Below are positions 1-9,538 of a stretch of DNA of 64,000 nucleotides, piece by piece (the first letter of the stretch is position 1; each line of letters begins with the position of its first letter). Below the pieces are notes generated by a model. That model searched no databases. It saw only the letters and a program-made list of their open reading frames with translations, and had not been told where the DNA came from. The translations under genes were made by a program, and so were the position numbers. Source of the DNA: Pseudomonadota bacterium (GTDB lineage Bacteria; Bdellovibrionota; Bacteriovoracia; Bacteriovoracales; Bacteriovoracaceae); assembly GCA_027488375.1 (NCBI GenBank), contig JAIYBW010000002.1:186001-250000 (forward strand), written 5' to 3'.

Positions 1-828
1 ATGTTTTTTTAAATTTTGATAAATCTCATTTGCTGAGACCCCATCTAGGCCAAACTCAATAGCAAATAAATTTGCATCAAGAGAAATATATCTTTCATTT
101 AAAATAGAAAGAAAAAGACCTGAATCGGCATCATAGAAATTTTGAATGAGCTTATCTCTTAATAAATTGACCTTCTCTCTTGCAATTCCAAATTCTGGAT
201 ACTGCTGTAGCATATTGCAGACATGCCAATATAAGAGATTTGTATAGCAAGTCTTCCCCTCTCTTTTGACACTATCCTGCCAATCTGAAAATTTTCTTTG
301 AATAATGAGTCCATCATCTAACTTATTATCATAAAAACTGACTGCCTTTTTTAAATAGGACTCATGAGTCTTTAACCAATCTAGATCTTTTGAAGCTTCG
401 ACATAGGTCAAAGCAGTTATAATGACGAGTAAATTTGAGTCAATCGCCTCAGTCCCGTGTTCATCCTTATATTCAATAATGAGGGGATCTGTAATTTCTG
501 GAATTGTTCCAATCCCAAAGAGATAACGGATAGAATTTCTAGTGACGCGGTATCGAGGAAGCATAGAATCAACAGTTCGAGGGACGAGTCCATCCTTTCG
601 CATATTCTTTAGTAGAAATTGCAGATGATTTCTGACGACCTCATAATTCCCAACAGCAATTAATCCTCTGGCTGCAAAACAAAAATCTCGTGTCCACATA
701 GATCGGAATTGATTTTTTCCCGCAACAAGAAATGGTCCCTCTTTTAATCTGACAGTATTTTTTGAGAGAGCATTAAGGCAAAAAGATTTAAGAGAATCAT
801 ATTCTTTTTTAGAGTTCTGTTCATTCAT
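1..828 (-). CDS. Glycoside hydrolase (six-hairpin / amylo-1,6-glucosidase-like), C-terminus cut by window edge
   Basis: This frame is absent from the ORF track because it runs off the window without a stop: 276 open codons from an ATG at 828 to base 1. My translation has WTRDFCFAARGL near residues 45-56 and GTEAIDSNLLVI near 125-136. Together these resemble the (alpha/alpha)6 barrel of amylo-alpha-1,6-glucosidase / GH15-like enzymes, where W-x-R-D and a downstream D-S-N line the active site. No signal peptide is visible, so a cytoplasmic role on glycogen-like glucans is likely. It is divergent from the acyltransferase genes, with 271 bases between them that must hold both promoters. The family call is moderately sure; the substrate is a guess. 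Confidence 0.6.
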   Translation of the reverse strand, partial: MNEQNSKKEYDSLKSFCLNALSKNTVRLKEGPFLVAGKNQFRSMWTRDFCFAARGLIAVGNYEVVRNHLQFLLKNMRKDGLVPRTVDSMLPRYRVTRNSIRYLFGIGTIPEITDPLIIEYKDEHGTEAIDSNLLVIITALTYVEASKDLDWLKTHESYLKKAVSFYDNKLDDGLIIQRKFSDWQDSVKREGKTCYTNLLYWHVCNMLQQYPEFGIAREKVNLLRDKLIQNFYDADSGLFLSILNERYISLDANLFAIEFGLDGVSANEIYQNLKKH

Positions 829-1099
829 AGTGATCAAAATCTACCAAGAGATAACATTGAAGTCCATCTATGACCATGAAAGAGAGCGTCATAGGCCCAC
901 ACAATCTTAACTTAATTTTTCCACAAAAAATCATTATTATTTTTTTCGCTGGATAGGTTTTGATTGGAAGAAGCTCACTCTTATTCATGAGGAACCTATC
1001 TCAGCACCATTTTTATCTTTGTTAAGGTCTTGTTAATTCTTTGTTAGATTCTCTAAGCCCCATTCCCTGTTCTTTAATTTCATTGTTTTAATTATCAGT

Positions 1100-1888
1100 A
1101 TGAAATATTTAAAGCTTTTATTTTTTACCTTAGTCCTCAGTCTATTTTTTCTTGTGACTATCCCTCTTTATCCTTTTCTCTATATGATGGAAAATAAGAC
1201 GAGAAAAATTCTTAATTTCATTGTCCAATGGACATCCAGAGCGTGGCTTAAAATTTTAGATATCCAAGTCAAAACGAACAGAAATATCAATACCGAAGAA
1301 ACTTATCTAATCGTTTCAAATCATCTCTCTTATTTGGATGCCCTGATTATTTCCGCCATCATCCCTTCATCGTTTGTAACCTCACTTGAAGTCAAATCAA
1401 CTTCTTTTCTAGGTCACTTATCGATGTTGGCCGGATGTCTTTTCGTTAACAGGAAAGACAAAAGTAAAATCAATCAAGAGATACAGGGTTTAAGAGATGC
1501 TCTAAAAGAAAATATCAGTGTGACTTTTTTTCCAGAAGCAACATCAACAGACGGATCAAATGTCATACGATTTCGAAAGCCTTTGTTTGAAGCCTCTATC
1601 TCTTCAGGTCGCTCTATCTTACCTTTAACTCTTAATTATGTTGAAATTTCAAAGCAAAAAATTAATCCCAAGAATAGAGATTATCTCTTCTGGTATGGAG
1701 ACATGACATTCTTTCCACATTTCATGAATCTTCTTAGTCTATCAAAGATAAAGGTAGAAATAGAAATTCATGAACCCTTTAAACCTGAAATATTTCCCGT
1801 TTTTGAATTAGCTGATCGTGCCCACAAGGTTATTTCCCATTCATATCACCCTATCGTAGCACCAGTGAGGTTACATGAAATTATTTAA
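1100..1888 (+). CDS. 1-acyl-sn-glycerol-3-phosphate acyltransferase family protein (PlsC-like)
   Basis: Residues 5-30 form a membrane anchor. The acyltransferase signature NHLSYLD (residues 74-80, catalytic H-x4-D) is followed by FPEAT near 144-148, a variant of the FPEGT substrate-binding motif. At 262 aa the length is usual for the PlsC family. It would transfer an acyl chain to a lysophospholipid or similar acceptor at the inner membrane. The next gene starts 14 bases before this one ends, so the two are translationally coupled. A PlsC-like enzyme followed by a GNAT-like protein recalls ornithine-lipid (OlsA/OlsB) pairs, but I do not see enough OlsB likeness to assert that. Confidence 0.8.
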   Translation: MKYLKLLFFTLVLSLFFLVTIPLYPFLYMMENKTRKILNFIVQWTSRAWLKILDIQVKTNRNINTEETYLIVSNHLSYLDALIISAIIPSSFVTSLEVKSTSFLGHLSMLAGCLFVNRKDKSKINQEIQGLRDALKENISVTFFPEATSTDGSNVIRFRKPLFEASISSGRSILPLTLNYVEISKQKINPKNRDYLFWYGDMTFFPHFMNLLSLSKIKVEIEIHEPFKPEIFPVFELADRAHKVISHSYHPIVAPVRLHEII

Positions 1889-2687
1889 GCTCAAAAAAAA
1901 TTCGATTGAAATTTATGACTGTCCAGGACTTTATCTTAATAGGATTGAGCTCAAGCAGCTTCAAAATGAATTGATTGAAATCGGCAGACAGTGTCTTGAC
2001 TCTATCCCTTCTTATCAGTGTTTTTCTGAAAATAATGAGGAGTTTAATCGATTAATTATTTCTGTTGCAAGGAACAAAAATGGTAAAGCGATTGCCTTTT
2101 GCTCCTCTTACATCCTTGATGCTGGCCCATTAGGGGAAGTTTTGCATCTTGGTCTCACATGTGTAGGTCCAGAAGCCAGAGGTTTAGGGTTAACTCATAA
2201 GCTCACCAGCAAAATCATCTACCGATATTTTACAGCGCATGCTAAATTAGGCAGCTTTTGGATAAGTAATGTGGCTTGCGTCTTATCGAGTTTAGGAAAT
2301 GTTGCACTTCACTTTGAAGAAGTTTATCCATCACCTTATAGCTCAGTTGCCTCATCAGATCATAAAGCGATTGCAAAGATGATTGATAATAAGTATCGAA
2401 ATGAGCTTTATATTGATCCACTTTCAAAATTTGATATGGATCAGTTTATCTTCAGAGGCAGTGTCAAAGGCTCTACCTTCCAAAAAGACGCAGATGATGC
2501 CAAATTTTACCACAGAGATGATCAACTCAATCAATACTTCAAACAAATGATGAACTTTCATAATGGTGATGAAGTTCTCCAAATAGGTAAAGTGAGTCTC
2601 ATGAGCTACCCGAAATATCTTATGAGAAAGCGATTTCATCGTAATAATAATGTGAGGAATGAGAAGGAGCGACTTAAAGTTGCCTAA
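1875..2687 (+). CDS. GNAT-fold N-acyltransferase-like protein
   Basis: 270 aa, no signal peptide. The segment CVGPEARGLGLTHKL (about residues 98-112) looks like the acetyl-CoA pyrophosphate-binding loop of the GNAT superfamily (R/Q-x-x-G-x-G/A), with strands before and a helix after it as expected. The C-terminal 80 residues are charged and unrecognised. Overlap with the upstream PlsC-like gene implies a joint role in lipid or acyl metabolism. The exact substrate cannot be read from the sequence. Confidence 0.5.
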   Translation: MKLFKLKKNSIEIYDCPGLYLNRIELKQLQNELIEIGRQCLDSIPSYQCFSENNEEFNRLIISVARNKNGKAIAFCSSYILDAGPLGEVLHLGLTCVGPEARGLGLTHKLTSKIIYRYFTAHAKLGSFWISNVACVLSSLGNVALHFEEVYPSPYSSVASSDHKAIAKMIDNKYRNELYIDPLSKFDMDQFIFRGSVKGSTFQKDADDAKFYHRDDQLNQYFKQMMNFHNGDEVLQIGKVSLMSYPKYLMRKRFHRNNNVRNEKERLKVA

Positions 2688-2715
2688 ATCCTCGATTCTA
2701 TATAATGATTATATC

Positions 2716-3714
2716 ATGAAATACCTCTTCATCATTTGGTGCTTATTTTCACCACCAATTTTCGGGATGACTCATTTTGGCACTTGGTCCGAGTGGTCGT
2801 CATTTAATAACCTTCCTCAAAAATTTGATTATTTAAAAAAATCAAAGGCTAGACTGCATCTTGCCATAAAAAAAGATGAACTCACAGATTCTAACTTTAA
2901 GGATCTCATCTCTTTTTTAAAGAAAGCAGAATCTGAAAAAATTCAGTATTGGCTTTGGCCCCTTCTTTCAAAATCGGATGGCTACTGGCCTAATCAATGG
3001 AACATGTCTATCTACTCTCAATACGTCAGAGAATTAGTTGAAAGGCTGGAAAAACAAAATCTCCACCCCCAAGGGATTTCGATAGATTTAGAACCACCTC
3101 CTGAAAAATTAGAGAAGTACCTCAAGCTTCTCCAGGAATTTAAGATCAAAGAACTTCATCAATTTTCCAGCGATGGGATTGATGAAAATCTTTTTAAAAA
3201 TGCCTCTATCGAATTGAGCTCACTTTATAAATTTTTGAAAAATAAAAAAATGGTCACTCATATAGTGACAACACCTTTTTTACTTGAACCGAAGTACACT
3301 CTCCGATTACAAAAAGTATTTGGTATTCCCATTATTAAAGATTGTTTTGATTACATCTCATTTATGGCCTATCGAAGTGAATTTGAGCGTCTTATAGGCG
3401 AAATGAACTCACGCCTCGTTTATGACTACAGTTTAAAAGCAAAAGAGATGTACGGTGAGAAGGCCGGTATAGATCTTGGAGTGGTAGGAAATATTGAGTT
3501 CCCCCATAAACTTACTGGCTATTCAGATCCATCACGACTTTGGGAAGATATTGCAGCAGCGAAGGCTGCCGGCATCACTAAAATTCAAGTTTATTGCTTA
3601 GAGGGAATTCATTCAGATGAGTGGCTTAAAGATGTTGAACCGAAAGTCCCTTTTTGGTCGTTGAAGTTCTTTTTCACAAACTCATTTTTGACTTTTCTTT
3701 TTTCTCAAATTTAA
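2716..3714 (+). CDS. Secreted protein, possible glycoside-hydrolase-like TIM barrel
   Basis: The ORF track starts at 2659, inside the previous gene. The ATG at 2716 is preferred because it begins with a classical signal peptide (MKYLFIIWCLFSPPIFG), giving 332 aa. The protein is rich in aromatic residues (WLWPLL, DGYWPNQW) and contains GISIDLEPPPE near residues 117-127. An acidic strand-end D-x-E of this kind is where GH18-like barrels place catalytic acids. FMAYRSEF and IQVYCLEGI could be later barrel strands. I do not recognise a named family; the barrel assignment is inference. The previous gene ends 28 bases upstream, so it may share that transcript. Confidence 0.55.
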   Translation: MKYLFIIWCLFSPPIFGMTHFGTWSEWSSFNNLPQKFDYLKKSKARLHLAIKKDELTDSNFKDLISFLKKAESEKIQYWLWPLLSKSDGYWPNQWNMSIYSQYVRELVERLEKQNLHPQGISIDLEPPPEKLEKYLKLLQEFKIKELHQFSSDGIDENLFKNASIELSSLYKFLKNKKMVTHIVTTPFLLEPKYTLRLQKVFGIPIIKDCFDYISFMAYRSEFERLIGEMNSRLVYDYSLKAKEMYGEKAGIDLGVVGNIEFPHKLTGYSDPSRLWEDIAAAKAAGITKIQVYCLEGIHSDEWLKDVEPKVPFWSLKFFFTNSFLTFLFSQI

Positions 3715-3720
3715 AGTGAA

Positions 3721-6700
3721 TTATTGCCACGATAAAATTTGGGCAGGAGTCGTAAGCCGATCAGTGGTGGTCCCATCTCCCAGCTGACCATACACATTAC
3801 TGCCCCAGCAGAAAAGAGCCCCTTTCACTATGGCACAAGTATTATTGTTGCCAACTCTTGAGCCGTTTCCTTTTATTGTTTTTGCACTTGAGGTAATACT
3901 CGTGGCCATTGGAGTAAGAGCAAAATTTGTTCCCCAGCACTTAATAGCTCCATTAACAATCGTACAGCTTGTATCTTCAGTCACAGAGACCGCCTGAACA
4001 CCAGATGTTAATCCTGTCACCTGAACTGGCGTGTCTTGGCTATCCAAGGTGCTTCCATCACCTAATACACCTGTTGAATTTAATCCCCAACACTCAGCAA
4101 GCCCACTCCTTACCGCACAGTGATGAGAGTCACTCATCGCAAATCCCTGAATACCTCGATTATTTCCGTATACACTTTGCATAGGGCCACCAGCACTAGA
4201 AAGTGGATCCGCATTATTAGTTCCCCAACAGCGAATTTGATTCAATGAAGATGTAATACAAGTTGAACCAGCACTACTTGAGATGAGACTATGGATAGTA
4301 CTAGAAATAAACCCAGGAATTGCACTAGAACCACCTTTGACACCAACTCCCAAAATTCCATCCGTATTATCACCCCAACAATAAGTCAGACCATTTTTAA
4401 CTACACAATTAAATTTTGAACCCGCAGTTATCATTTGAACTCCAGATGTAAAACTTGTTGCTCCACTCATTTGAGTAAAAATTTGAGGATTGGTAAAGTA
4501 AGCTGTAGCCGCTGGAGAGATTTGATTCTTATCATTGAGACCCCAGCACCTAATACCCCCATTAACGATGGCACACGTATGATAATCACCCACCGCCACA
4601 GACTGAGCTCCAGTCCCAGATGCTATAGCAATAACCGGAGAACTTCGATTCGTAGTCGTCCCATCACCAAGTTGTCCATAATTATTTCTTCCCCAGCACT
4701 GGACTCCCCCATTAACGACAGCGCAGGAGTGATAAGAACCGACCGCAAAATCTTGTAAGCCACCTATCAGTCCTGAAACTTGGACGGCAGTCGCGGAGGT
4801 TATATTCGTCCCATTTCCTAAGGTCCCATTGGTGTTTGTTCCCCAACATTGGATAGAACCATTAATATTTGCACAACTCCCAAATTGTCCCGCACTTATC
4901 GATTGAGCACCTGTAAAACTATTGAGGGAGGAATTTAAAACATTTGTTGGAGATGTTTGAGTTGCAGTGAGATTGTTACCAACCTGCCTGTCTGTATTAT
5001 AACCCCAGCATTTGGGCACTCCATCAACAATCACACAAGTATGTAAATGCCCAGCGCTGACTTCTTGGACTCCCGTCGTAAGTGTGCTTGAGAATGGTAA
5101 AAGCCGTTGGGTAGCCGTTCCATCTCCTAGTTGATAATGCGAATTTCTTCCCCAGCACTTTAGACCACCACTGATAATAGCACAGGCATGAAAACCACCC
5201 ACTGAGATGGATTGGACATCTGTTAAAAATGAAGCGCCGGTAGAATCTTTAACTTGCACAGGAACATTTGAGTATATCCCTGCACCAGAAGTACTAATGC
5301 CTAGTTGGCCAAACTCGTTATCCCCCCAACAATAAACTTTCCCATTTGTTAGAGCACAGACATTGTCGCCAAATGCCTTAATGTCTTGGACATTTGAACC
5401 TAAAATTGAAACTGATATAGGAGTTAACTGAAAACCAGTAGCACCTACAGCAACACCGGAATTGCCGATCTGACCAAGCTGATTTTTCCCCCAACACTTC
5501 ACAACTCCATTCTGGAGAGCACATGTAAAAAACTGTCCCGCAGCTAAGGCCTGTACACCAGAACTTAATCCACTCACTGCAACAGGAGTTGTTCTATTCG
5601 TTTGAGTGCCATCTCCAACCTGCCCAGAAGAATTTGCGCCCCAGCATTTCGCTGCTCCATTTACTATCGCACAGGCATGATAGTATCCAACAGCAAGGGC
5701 TTGCACTCCTGAGGTTAGACCGGTTACTTGAATTGGAATATTTGAGGGAGTCGTATTCCCAGTTCCAAGAATACCATACTGATTTTTACCCCAACATTGA
5801 ACCCCACCATTGATGATGGCGCAGGCAGATTCGTTTTGAATTTGAACGCTACCAGTTTTACCAGTCACAGATTTGGCAACAGTCAGTGGAGATGAACAGC
5901 CAGACACAGAGACGTTTCCAGCATTATCAATAAGTGTGATTTTATAAGTCAAAGAACTTCCAAAATTTGGCATTGAACTCCCAGAAGTCGTTAGAGTTAC
6001 GGGTGAAATCTCGGATGAAACTCCATAGAGCACACTACAAGATGCATCTAGATAGAACTGAATGAGCTGAGTTGCAACATCGTTAGAATTAGTTGCTGTC
6101 CATGTAGCAGTAGCCGATAAATCATAAATAGTAGACCTATCCCATGAAAGATTTGTTGGAGCAGCAGGGGCATCAGCATCAATATGAATGTTAGTCGTAT
6201 AAAGACTAGAAGTGGTGAGACTAGGCAAAGTCAGTATCGCGTTTGTTCCATTCGAATCTTTGATCGTGCCTGAAAGAGCTGATGAATTTAAATAATCGAG
6301 TCGAGCAGCATTATGTCCATTTTGAACAGCATAGGTGAAATTTAGCGTTGAAGTTCCAGTTCCCGAAGCATAAACCGCATTAACTGTGGAAGGATTAACA
6401 TTTAGAGCAAGTGTTGGAGATCCAGTCACATTGACAGGTTTAGAAAAAGTGATCGAAATAGGAATAAAGACATAGTCACCACCATCATCAAATTGACGAT
6501 AAATCCCAGACGATGCACCACTAGAAACACTAACGACTTCAGGAGCGACAGGATTTATTATCATTGATGCCGTTTTGGCCGTTAGAGATGGCAGCCCATT
6601 GGCGGTAACAGTGTAATCAAAACTAGCTGCTCCAGCGTAATGGAGTGACCCCGTCACTCCAACGGTGCAAACTCCAGCGGAGCAAGAACAGGCTTGAGTC

Positions 6701-7503
6701 ACAGAGAGATGACTTAAATTTGAAATCGTACAAGCACTGGCCAGATGAGACTCAACATCACTGTATGATAAAGTGACTATTTGTTGGGTATTCTCATTAA
6801 AACTAGAAACAGAGATGTCTGCAACCACCGGAGCATCATCCACAGCTCCAATAGTGAAACTTGCTGAAGCCGAATTAGAAGTCTGTCCGTTTGCAGAAAC
6901 CGTATAATCAAAACTAGCCGATCCATTAAAATTTGAAGTTCCAGTTACTCCCACAGAACAACTCCCCAACGTACATGTACAGGGGGCAGAAACTATCAAA
7001 TTTGAAGGATTACTTACCGAGCAAGTTGTGGCCAGATCACTTTCTGCATCATTATAAACAAGATTAATAATAGACTGAACATCCTCGGTCATTGAGCTAG
7101 GTAGTAAGTTACTTGCAACTGGTGCAGAATCTAAACTTGCGATCGTTAGTAAAAAAGAAACAGTCTCAGAGAGCTCTCTATCAGATGCCGTGAGCGTCAC
7201 TGTTAGAGACCCTTCAGCGTCAAGTTCTGGTTGTATGGATAAAAAACAATCGGGGGCTTCGCCTGTCACGACTAGATTTGAATTTACGACTAATGATTGA
7301 TTATTAGAAGTTGCAAGAACAGAACTTGAACAACTCAAACTTGAATCAAGATCTGTAAGACTAAAGGCAATCCCACTTAACATGTTATTCTTTGTCGTGG
7401 TTTGATCTGAAATGGAACTTAGATTTGGCTTAATAGGATCCGTAACAACAATATATGAGTTGCAACTAGATAGAATAAATAAAAAGATAAGGATAAACCT
7501 CAT
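3721..7503 (-). CDS. RCC1-repeat (CWG-type) cell-surface lipoprotein
   Basis: 1260 aa. The N-terminus MRFILIFLFILSSCNS is a lipoprotein signal with Cys at the LSSC lipobox. Residues ~30-320 hold tandem cadherin/Ig-like modules, including two near-duplicate units with CTCTLGSCSVGVTG-type cysteines. Residues ~325-545 look like further Ig/fibronectin-like modules. The C-terminal ~700 residues contain 14 copies of a CWGxNxxGQLGDGT-type motif, the bacterial RCC1 signature. Fourteen repeats would build two seven-bladed propellers. Expected location is the outer membrane or cell surface; the role may be adhesion or prey/host recognition. The neighbouring LysM gene reads in the same direction, 32 bases upstream. 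Confidence 0.85.
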   Translation of the reverse strand: MRFILIFLFILSSCNSYIVVTDPIKPNLSSISDQTTTKNNMLSGIAFSLTDLDSSLSCSSSVLATSNNQSLVVNSNLVVTGEAPDCFLSIQPELDAEGSLTVTLTASDRELSETVSFLLTIASLDSAPVASNLLPSSMTEDVQSIINLVYNDAESDLATTCSVSNPSNLIVSAPCTCTLGSCSVGVTGTSNFNGSASFDYTVSANGQTSNSASASFTIGAVDDAPVVADISVSSFNENTQQIVTLSYSDVESHLASACTISNLSHLSVTQACSCSAGVCTVGVTGSLHYAGAASFDYTVTANGLPSLTAKTASMIINPVAPEVVSVSSGASSGIYRQFDDGGDYVFIPISITFSKPVNVTGSPTLALNVNPSTVNAVYASGTGTSTLNFTYAVQNGHNAARLDYLNSSALSGTIKDSNGTNAILTLPSLTTSSLYTTNIHIDADAPAAPTNLSWDRSTIYDLSATATWTATNSNDVATQLIQFYLDASCSVLYGVSSEISPVTLTTSGSSMPNFGSSLTYKITLIDNAGNVSVSGCSSPLTVAKSVTGKTGSVQIQNESACAIINGGVQCWGKNQYGILGTGNTTPSNIPIQVTGLTSGVQALAVGYYHACAIVNGAAKCWGANSSGQVGDGTQTNRTTPVAVSGLSSGVQALAAGQFFTCALQNGVVKCWGKNQLGQIGNSGVAVGATGFQLTPISVSILGSNVQDIKAFGDNVCALTNGKVYCWGDNEFGQLGISTSGAGIYSNVPVQVKDSTGASFLTDVQSISVGGFHACAIISGGLKCWGRNSHYQLGDGTATQRLLPFSSTLTTGVQEVSAGHLHTCVIVDGVPKCWGYNTDRQVGNNLTATQTSPTNVLNSSLNSFTGAQSISAGQFGSCANINGSIQCWGTNTNGTLGNGTNITSATAVQVSGLIGGLQDFAVGSYHSCAVVNGGVQCWGRNNYGQLGDGTTTNRSSPVIAIASGTGAQSVAVGDYHTCAIVNGGIRCWGLNDKNQISPAATAYFTNPQIFTQMSGATSFTSGVQMITAGSKFNCVVKNGLTYCWGDNTDGILGVGVKGGSSAIPGFISSTIHSLISSSAGSTCITSSLNQIRCWGTNNADPLSSAGGPMQSVYGNNRGIQGFAMSDSHHCAVRSGLAECWGLNSTGVLGDGSTLDSQDTPVQVTGLTSGVQAVSVTEDTSCTIVNGAIKCWGTNFALTPMATSITSSAKTIKGNGSRVGNNNTCAIVKGALFCWGSNVYGQLGDGTTTDRLTTPAQILSWQ

Positions 7504-7535
7504 AGTGTCTTTATCGACATATTTTTTGATTTAGA

Positions 7536-8540
7536 TTAGTGATCAGTGGTCGAGAAATTGACAGAGTAATTAACTCCAAAGCACCATTCTGTCTGTCGGG
7601 TGACACTAGTTGATTGTTCTAGTCGTGATAAATTCAAAAGCCATTCAGCTGGAAATCTAGACTTCAATAACTTATAAGACATACCTAAACCTAGCTCATG
7701 GCCAGGCCTGACTTTTAGACCCAATAATTCACTTTCAGAAAGATACCGACCATGAGTGAGAAGCTCAAACTTTTGCTTTAAACTATTTTTTAGGACATAA
7801 GAATGATTCACTCCGATATAGGGCACAAGCACTTTTTCCAAATTGATTTGATTGTACACACTCTCATCGATGACAGTTCTCTCCTCAGCTCCAGCATTTA
7901 ATCTCAAAGTGTGTTCAGTATTAAGCTCATGCTCTACCCCAAAGCCTAAGTTTGAGCGCAGGACTGAAGAGGAATTCACACTTACATTTTTTGAGCCATA
8001 GTAATCTTCATACTTTAATCCACCAAAAATGATATGTTGAGTTTGGCTTGAGTAATTAAATCTACGACCAATATTCACGCCAAAAATTGGCTTTGATATT
8101 AAACTGACGCCCTTAATTCTTTTATAAGATATAGAGTTCGCATCCAAAATTGAACTTGAACCAATGATTTTATAGCTCAGATTGGCGCTCGTAAAATAGT
8201 CCCCATGAGAAACTTGATTGGATTCTAAATTCTTCTGAGGCTCAAATATTTCAGGTGTATCAATTGTTTTTTCTTCCTTTTCAATTTGAGGCCACCTTGA
8301 AAGGCATAATTCGATAGATGGTATTGATAAAACTTTTCCAGGGAAGACTAAATTTGGTTTTCTTTTAAGAGCTGGATTCAAATTTTTTATCTGAATAATA
8401 AACCCACTCTTGCCATAAATCTTTCGACAATACTGGTAGGCAATCTGACTTAGGCATTCTTTATCCTTCACCACATGAGAAAAACTCTCATGAGCAAAGC
8501 TATGAAAAGCAAGTATTGAGATCAAAAGAAAAAACAACAT
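7536..8540 (-). CDS. LysM-domain protein with C-terminal beta-barrel-like region
   Basis: 334 aa with an N-terminal signal peptide (MLFFLLISILAFHSFA). Residues ~25-75 contain a LysM-like module (IAYQYCRKIYGKSGFIIQIKNLNP ending in PGKVLSIP), a peptidoglycan- or chitin-binding fold. From residue ~120 onward the sequence alternates short amphipathic strands and ends in an aromatic-rich segment (WCFGVNYSVNFSTTDH), which suggests an outer-membrane barrel. It precedes the RCC1 lipoprotein on the same strand with a 32-base gap, so the two probably form an envelope operon. Barrel assignment is by pattern only. Confidence 0.65.
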   Translation of the reverse strand: MLFFLLISILAFHSFAHESFSHVVKDKECLSQIAYQYCRKIYGKSGFIIQIKNLNPALKRKPNLVFPGKVLSIPSIELCLSRWPQIEKEEKTIDTPEIFEPQKNLESNQVSHGDYFTSANLSYKIIGSSSILDANSISYKRIKGVSLISKPIFGVNIGRRFNYSSQTQHIIFGGLKYEDYYGSKNVSVNSSSVLRSNLGFGVEHELNTEHTLRLNAGAEERTVIDESVYNQINLEKVLVPYIGVNHSYVLKNSLKQKFELLTHGRYLSESELLGLKVRPGHELGLGMSYKLLKSRFPAEWLLNLSRLEQSTSVTRQTEWCFGVNYSVNFSTTDH

Positions 8541-8820
8541 ATGAAAAATGATAGCCCTTCATTCGACGAAATGAAACGACAGAGAACACTTTTTTTATTT
8601 AAACATGAGACTCAATTGGAGACATTCATCAGAGCACACAAATTCTAGGCATATTTGAAATTAAAAATCCGGCCCTAAAAATCAACCCATCCTCAATTCT
8701 TGGCAATAAACATCCGAAATCCTTAACCTCCTCCACTTCCCCTAAAAAAAGCCCTAATTGCTTATTATGTCATAAACTAAGATGGACTTCGACGAATTGC
8801 TGATTAATAAGGAGCGAATC

Positions 8821-9192
8821 ATGAGGTTGTTATTACTCATTTTATGCCTGGGAAGCTTTCAAGCTTTTGGACAAGAAGATTCAGATTCATCATCGAGAAA
8901 AGAACGTCGCCACGATCGCATAGAAGATCGTAAAGATCGCAGAGAGGACCATCACGACAGACGTGAAGATCGGAGGGACAAAAGAGAAGATAGACGAGAC
9001 GAACGAGAAGATAAACGGGATGCCAAAAGAGATGGTGGTCGAGAAGATAAGATTGAGGACCGACAAGATGCAAGAGAAGACAAAAGAGATCTCAAAGAAG
9101 ATAGAGGTGACCGCCACGAGGATAGAAAAGATCGTCGTGAGGATCGACGTGAAGAAAGAAAGGAGCGGCGCCAGTCTCACCGTCGAAAATAG
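8821..9192 (+). CDS. Small secreted protein made of Arg/Asp/Glu heptads
   Basis: The ORF track starts at 8782, but AAGGAG sits just before the ATG at 8821, and that start gives a clean signal peptide (MRLLLLILCLGSFQAFG). The mature ~105 residues are almost only R, K, D, E and H, arranged in imperfect heptads (RREDRRD, KREDRRD, EREDKRD). Such charge-zipper sequences form long single alpha helices or stay disordered. Similar RED/DRR-rich secreted proteins are common in Gram-negatives but have no agreed function. A strong terminator follows. The opposite-strand and +2-frame ORFs here are shadows of the biased codons. Confidence 0.75.
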   Translation: MRLLLLILCLGSFQAFGQEDSDSSSRKERRHDRIEDRKDRREDHHDRREDRRDKREDRRDEREDKRDAKRDGGREDKIEDRQDAREDKRDLKEDRGDRHEDRKDRREDRREERKERRQSHRRK

Positions 9193-9219
9193 AATTTAAT
9201 TCGCTATGATTTCATCTTA

Positions 9220-9257
9220 GTGACCAGTGTTGCATGAAGCCTCACTGGTCACTTTTT
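9220..9257 (+). terminator. Rho-independent terminator after the heptad protein
   Basis: Perfect 10-bp stem GTGACCAGTG / CACTGGTCAC with a 13-base loop, followed by TTTTT. It lies 27 bases after the stop of the charged heptad gene and just before the end of the converging small gene at 9260. Confidence 0.9.
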
Positions 9258-9259
9258 AT

Positions 9260-9529
9260 TTAATTATCAAATGAAAGACCACACATGTACTTTTTATGTC
9301 TTTTAAAAAAAACACAATTCACATTCTCGTTGAGGCTTTTCACAATAGCGAAATCGTTTTCCTCACCCTCTTTTTTAATTGAATCATAGTACTGTTGGGC
9401 AAGCTCACCACTTAACTGCAGGTGAATCATTCCATCATAGGTATCAATTTCAGCATCAATAGGATTCGCCATCGCGAATTGAGAAAATAATAAAACAAGG
9501 ATGGTACAAATTTTCAAAGGAAACTCCAT
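9260..9529 (-). CDS. Small secreted hypothetical protein
   Basis: 89 aa from the ATG at 9529. A signal peptide is evident (CTILVLLFSQFAMA). A TTG at 9517 is an alternative start: GGAG lies 5 bases before it, and it would give a more typical signal sequence. The mature part is about 65 residues with two cysteines (NCVFF, YMCGL) that could form a disulphide. I recognise no family. The gene lies 9 bases downstream of the next secreted protein on the same strand and is probably co-transcribed with it. Confidence 0.5.
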   Translation of the reverse strand: MEFPLKICTILVLLFSQFAMANPIDAEIDTYDGMIHLQLSGELAQQYYDSIKKEGEENDFAIVKSLNENVNCVFFKRHKKYMCGLSFDN

Positions 9530-9538
9530 TTTTTAGCT

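Noticed and set aside
4435-5813. Plus-strand ORFs inside the RCC1 gene
   Set aside because: They are the complement of the CWG repeats.
8837-9199. Three ORFs overlapping the charged heptad gene in other frames
   Set aside because: They arise from its biased GA-rich codons; the hydrophobic opposite-strand product is the complement of the charged repeat and has no ribosome site.
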